Below, in pieces: positions 5,105-7,603 of a stretch of 7,603 nt of DNA (the stretch's first letter is position 1; every line of letters begins with the position of its first letter). Below the pieces are notes generated by a model. The model was not told the origin of the DNA and made no database searches. It worked only from the letters and a program-made list of their open reading frames with translations. The translations under genes were made by a program, and so were the position numbers. The stretch comes from an uncultured bacterium (GTDB lineage: Bacteria > Acidobacteriota > UBA890). The stretch spans positions 1 to 7,603 of the forward strand of contig CALAKE010000038.1 in NCBI GenBank assembly GCA_937922775.1, written 5' to 3'.

Positions 5105-7507
5105 GAGGGATTTCGATCGGTCGTGTCGCGCCCGGGGCCCGCCGTCGTGGTGATTGCCACGTTGGCGCTGGCGATCGGCGCCAACACGTCGCTGTTCAGC
5201 GTGCTCAACGGCGTGCTCTTGCGGCCACTCGGATATCCCGATCCCGAAGAGCTGGTGATCCTCTGGGGTGAGAACCGCGAGCAGAGCATGGAAGGGCAGC
5301 AGCTCTCCACGGCCGACTTCGTCGACTACCGCGAGCGAGCACGCGCCTTCGACGGATCGATCGCGGCGTACCGCTATCTCGGCTTCACTCTGACGGGCCT
5401 CGACCGTCCGGAGCGCTTGACCACTGTGCAGGTGTCTCCGTCGCTCTTTCAGCTCCTCGGAGTCGACGCCGAGCTCGGGCGCACGTTCGTCGAGGCCGAC
5501 GAGACGCCCGGCAACGAGCGCCTGATCATCCTCAGCAACGCTTTCTGGGTACGCTATTTCGGCTCCGACCCCGACATCGTCGAGTCCTCCGTGCTCCTCG
5601 ATGGTGAGCCGGCGACCGTGATCGGCGTGATGCCCGAGGGATTCACGTTTCCCGCGGAGGACCCGGGAGTGGAGGTCTGGTCGCCACTGACCTTGAGCGA
5701 GGCGGCAAGGATGGAGCGGGCCCACCGCATGTTCAATGCCATCGGCAGGCTGGCGCCGGGAGTCACTCTGGCCGCTGCACGCCAGGAGATGGACTCGATT
5801 GCCGCTCAGATCGCGCTCGAGAACCCCCAGACCAATCAGGGATGGGGGCTGACGCTGGTTTCTGCTCACGAGGAGCTTATCGGCGATCTCGGCGCAACAC
5901 TGTGGGTGCTGTTCGGCGCCGTCACTCTGGTTCTGTTGATTGGCTGCGCCAACGTCGCCAACGTCCTGATCGCTCGCTCTGGCGAGGTGGCCAAAGACTA
6001 CGTTATCCGGGCCGCCCTCGGTGCCGGAAAGATGTCGCTCATGCGCCGCTCTCTGGCCGAGAGCCTGGTGCTGGCCGCGGCCGGCGGTCTGGCCGGATTA
6101 CTGCTCGCGTTCTGGGGTGCCGGGTTTCTGCGTAGCGTCATTCCTCACACCATTCCACGTGCCAACGAGATCGGCATCGATGCCAGCGTCCTCGCGTTCA
6201 CCGTCGCGTTGACGGTTGCCGCAGGCCTTCTCTTCGGCCTTTTGCCGGCGCTTCGAGTCACCACCTATAACCTCGCCGAATCGCTGCAGTCCGGCACGCG
6301 CGGCTCCTCCGTGGGCCGCCGGGCACGCTGGTTGACCGACGCCATGATCGTCCTCGAGGTGGCCCTTGCCCTCGTGCTCCTGACCGGCGCGGGTTTGATG
6401 ATGCGTAGCTTCGCCCGGTTGAATGACGTCGATCCCGGCTTCCGAAAGGACGATGTCGTTTCAGTGATGCTCGCTTTGCCCGCGTCCCGAAGCATGGGAG
6501 GTGGGTTCGAGAACAATCGCCAGTTTTTCACCGAGCTCGTCGAGCGAGTCAAGGCGATCCCCGGTGTGGAGTCTGCCGGCGCGGTCACGAGCCTGCCCAT
6601 GAGCAGGCTGGGGATCGATTTCGAAATGTCCTTCAGCGTCGTCGGGCTGGAGGCTGAGTCCCCCACCGAGCGCCCACGGGCCGACTATCGCGGCGTTATC
6701 CCGGAGTACCTTTCGGCCATGGGCATCCCTCTCATCGAGGGGCGTTTGTTCGACGATCACGACGGGCAAGAGGGGCGCGGAGTGACGCTGATCAACCGAT
6801 CAGTGGCTGAAAGATATTTCCCCGACCGCAACCCGATCGGGCAGGTTCTGCGGATGCCGATGGCAGGCGAGCTCGAGATCATCGGCATCGTCGGCGACAT
6901 CCGCCACGGTGGCCTCCAGTCGGAGGTTCGCCCGGAGGTCTACGTTCCCTTCCGGCAACTGGCGTTGGGCGAGATGCATATCGTGGTCCATTCCACCGAA
7001 GATCCAGCGAGCGTCGCCGCTGCGGTAAATGAGCAGATCTCCGCAATGGATCCCGAGTTGGCGCCTACAGAGGTCGCCACCATCAGCGACCTGCTTTACG
7101 AGTCGATTGCGCAGCCGCGTTTCAATACCGCCTTGTTGGCCGGGCTGGCGATCTGTGCGGCCGTCCTGGCCGCCGTCGGGATCTACGGTGTCGTCGCCTA
7201 CTCGGTGGTTCAGCGCTCTGCCGAGATCGGCATTCGCATGGCGTTGGGTGCCGACGCGCCCGCAACTGTGCGCCTGATCGTGCGTCAGGCGATGACGGTG
7301 GTGACGGTGGGCGTCGTGATCGGCATGGTGGGTGCGGTGGGATTGTCTCGACTCATCGAGGGCCTCCTCTTCGGCACGGAAACAACTGACCTCGTGACCT
7401 ACGTTGCGGTTGCTCTGATGGTGGTCGTTGTCGGCACCCTGGCTGCCGCCGTCCCGGCGCGGCGCGCCACCCGCGTAGACCCTGTGGACGCCCTGCGGCA
7501 AGAGTAG
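5087..7507 (+). CDS. ADOP-type ABC transporter permease 2 (MacB/FtsX family, duplicated)
   Basis: This 806-residue inner-membrane protein has the same duplicated plan as permease 1. I see TM1 (about 18-40), a first periplasmic MacB_PCD-like domain (about 45-265), TMs at about 271-295, 325-347 and 367-390, a second-half TM (about 419-441), a second periplasmic domain (about 450-675), and TMs at about 682-705, 735-756 and 771-792. Hallmarks are 'LALAIGANTSLFSVLNGVLL' near TM1, PLGYPDPEELVILW (47-60), EIGIRMALGA (713-722) and the ending PARRATRVDPVDALRQE. There is no ATPase domain. One oddity is the first-half coupling motif, usually 'RR.ElaiR.ALGA' and well kept in permease 1, which here reads EVAKDYVIRAALGA (300-313), losing the Arg/Glu pair. 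In MacB-like permeases this cytoplasmic element contacts the ATPase, so coupling may be asymmetric (inference). It lies downstream of the exported-protein gene; substrate unknown. Confidence 0.92.
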   Translation: MLRDLREGFRSVVSRPGPAVVVIATLALAIGANTSLFSVLNGVLLRPLGYPDPEELVILWGENREQSMEGQQLSTADFVDYRERARAFDGSIAAYRYLGFTLTGLDRPERLTTVQVSPSLFQLLGVDAELGRTFVEADETPGNERLIILSNAFWVRYFGSDPDIVESSVLLDGEPATVIGVMPEGFTFPAEDPGVEVWSPLTLSEAARMERAHRMFNAIGRLAPGVTLAAARQEMDSIAAQIALENPQTNQGWGLTLVSAHEELIGDLGATLWVLFGAVTLVLLIGCANVANVLIARSGEVAKDYVIRAALGAGKMSLMRRSLAESLVLAAAGGLAGLLLAFWGAGFLRSVIPHTIPRANEIGIDASVLAFTVALTVAAGLLFGLLPALRVTTYNLAESLQSGTRGSSVGRRARWLTDAMIVLEVALALVLLTGAGLMMRSFARLNDVDPGFRKDDVVSVMLALPASRSMGGGFENNRQFFTELVERVKAIPGVESAGAVTSLPMSRLGIDFEMSFSVVGLEAESPTERPRADYRGVIPEYLSAMGIPLIEGRLFDDHDGQEGRGVTLINRSVAERYFPDRNPIGQVLRMPMAGELEIIGIVGDIRHGGLQSEVRPEVYVPFRQLALGEMHIVVHSTEDPASVAAAVNEQISAMDPELAPTEVATISDLLYESIAQPRFNTALLAGLAICAAVLAAVGIYGVVAYSVVQRSAEIGIRMALGADAPATVRLIVRQAMTVVTVGVVIGMVGAVGLSRLIEGLLFGTETTDLVTYVAVALMVVVVGTLAAAVPARRATRVDPVDALRQE

Positions 7508-7603
7508 CTCTGCCGGGCCGCACGCCTGGTGACCCTCACCTGAATTAGCAACATCTGCAGATTCTGCACCTCCCCGCTGCGCTCGGATGCAACCGCTGCA
7601 CTC

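Noticed and set aside
5006..5869. Open 287-codon frame on the minus strand across the exported-protein end and permease 2
   Set aside because: It is antisense to two well-supported genes, has low-complexity polar composition and no domain.
6800..7501. Open 233-codon frame on the minus strand over the 3' end of permease 2
   Set aside because: It is antisense to the conserved second FtsX domain; the His/Asp/Gly-rich product is an artefact of the codon pattern.
7508..7603. Possible terminator or start of another gene after permease 2
   Set aside because: GGTGA/TCACC (7528-7540) makes a 5-bp stem but no T-run follows. ATCTGCAGAT (7553-7562) is a short palindrome of the kind expected by chance. 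The sequence ends before any frame can be judged.

Overview
The window is GC-rich chromosomal DNA from a bacterium. Two very long permeases of the MacB/FtsX type known as 'acidobacterial duplicated orphan permeases' (ADOP) lie near its ends. This family is expanded in Acidobacteriota and also found in Gemmatimonadota and relatives, so an uncultured member of that broad group is the best guess. No rRNA, tRNA or unambiguous marker gene confirms the phylum. I see no insertion sequence, CRISPR array, tRNA or phage gene.

Left part (1-3569). The last 15 codons of a gene, possibly of the NTF2/SnoaL-like fold, end at position 50. A minus-strand gene cluster then runs leftward: a small Tic20/DUF4870-like membrane protein (3569-3201), a GAF-domain free methionine-(R)-sulfoxide reductase (3094-2615) and ADOP permease 1 (2564-57). 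Gaps of 106 and 50 nt and good Shine-Dalgarno sites before all three genes make one operon plausible. The permease ends only 6 nt from the convergent partial gene.

Middle (3570-4545). A 330-nt non-coding gap holds a stem-loop whose 3' arm is a perfect Shine-Dalgarno sequence. It also holds an AT-rich promoter with a perfect TATAAT inside a 12-bp palindrome. The promoter drives a type II toxin-antitoxin pair, vapB-vapC, and the -10 box sits so close to the vapB ATG that the transcript should be leaderless. vapB and vapC overlap by 1 nt (TGATG).

Right part (4546-7603). A small exported protein predicted to be rich in beta strand (GTG start, signal peptide) is followed 50 nt later by ADOP permease 2 on the same strand. 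The short junction contains an imperfect direct repeat of about 40 nt. Each copy pairs the end of an upstream gene with the start of a permease gene, which looks like the scar of a collapsed tandem duplication.

The vapBC pair thus separates two divergent ADOP units. The permeases carry no ATPase domain and no ATPase gene is in view, so their energy partner must be encoded elsewhere. I find no clearly new multi-gene system here. The observations most worth checking are the junction scar, the leaderless autoregulated vapB promoter and the hairpin that could mask a ribosome binding site.
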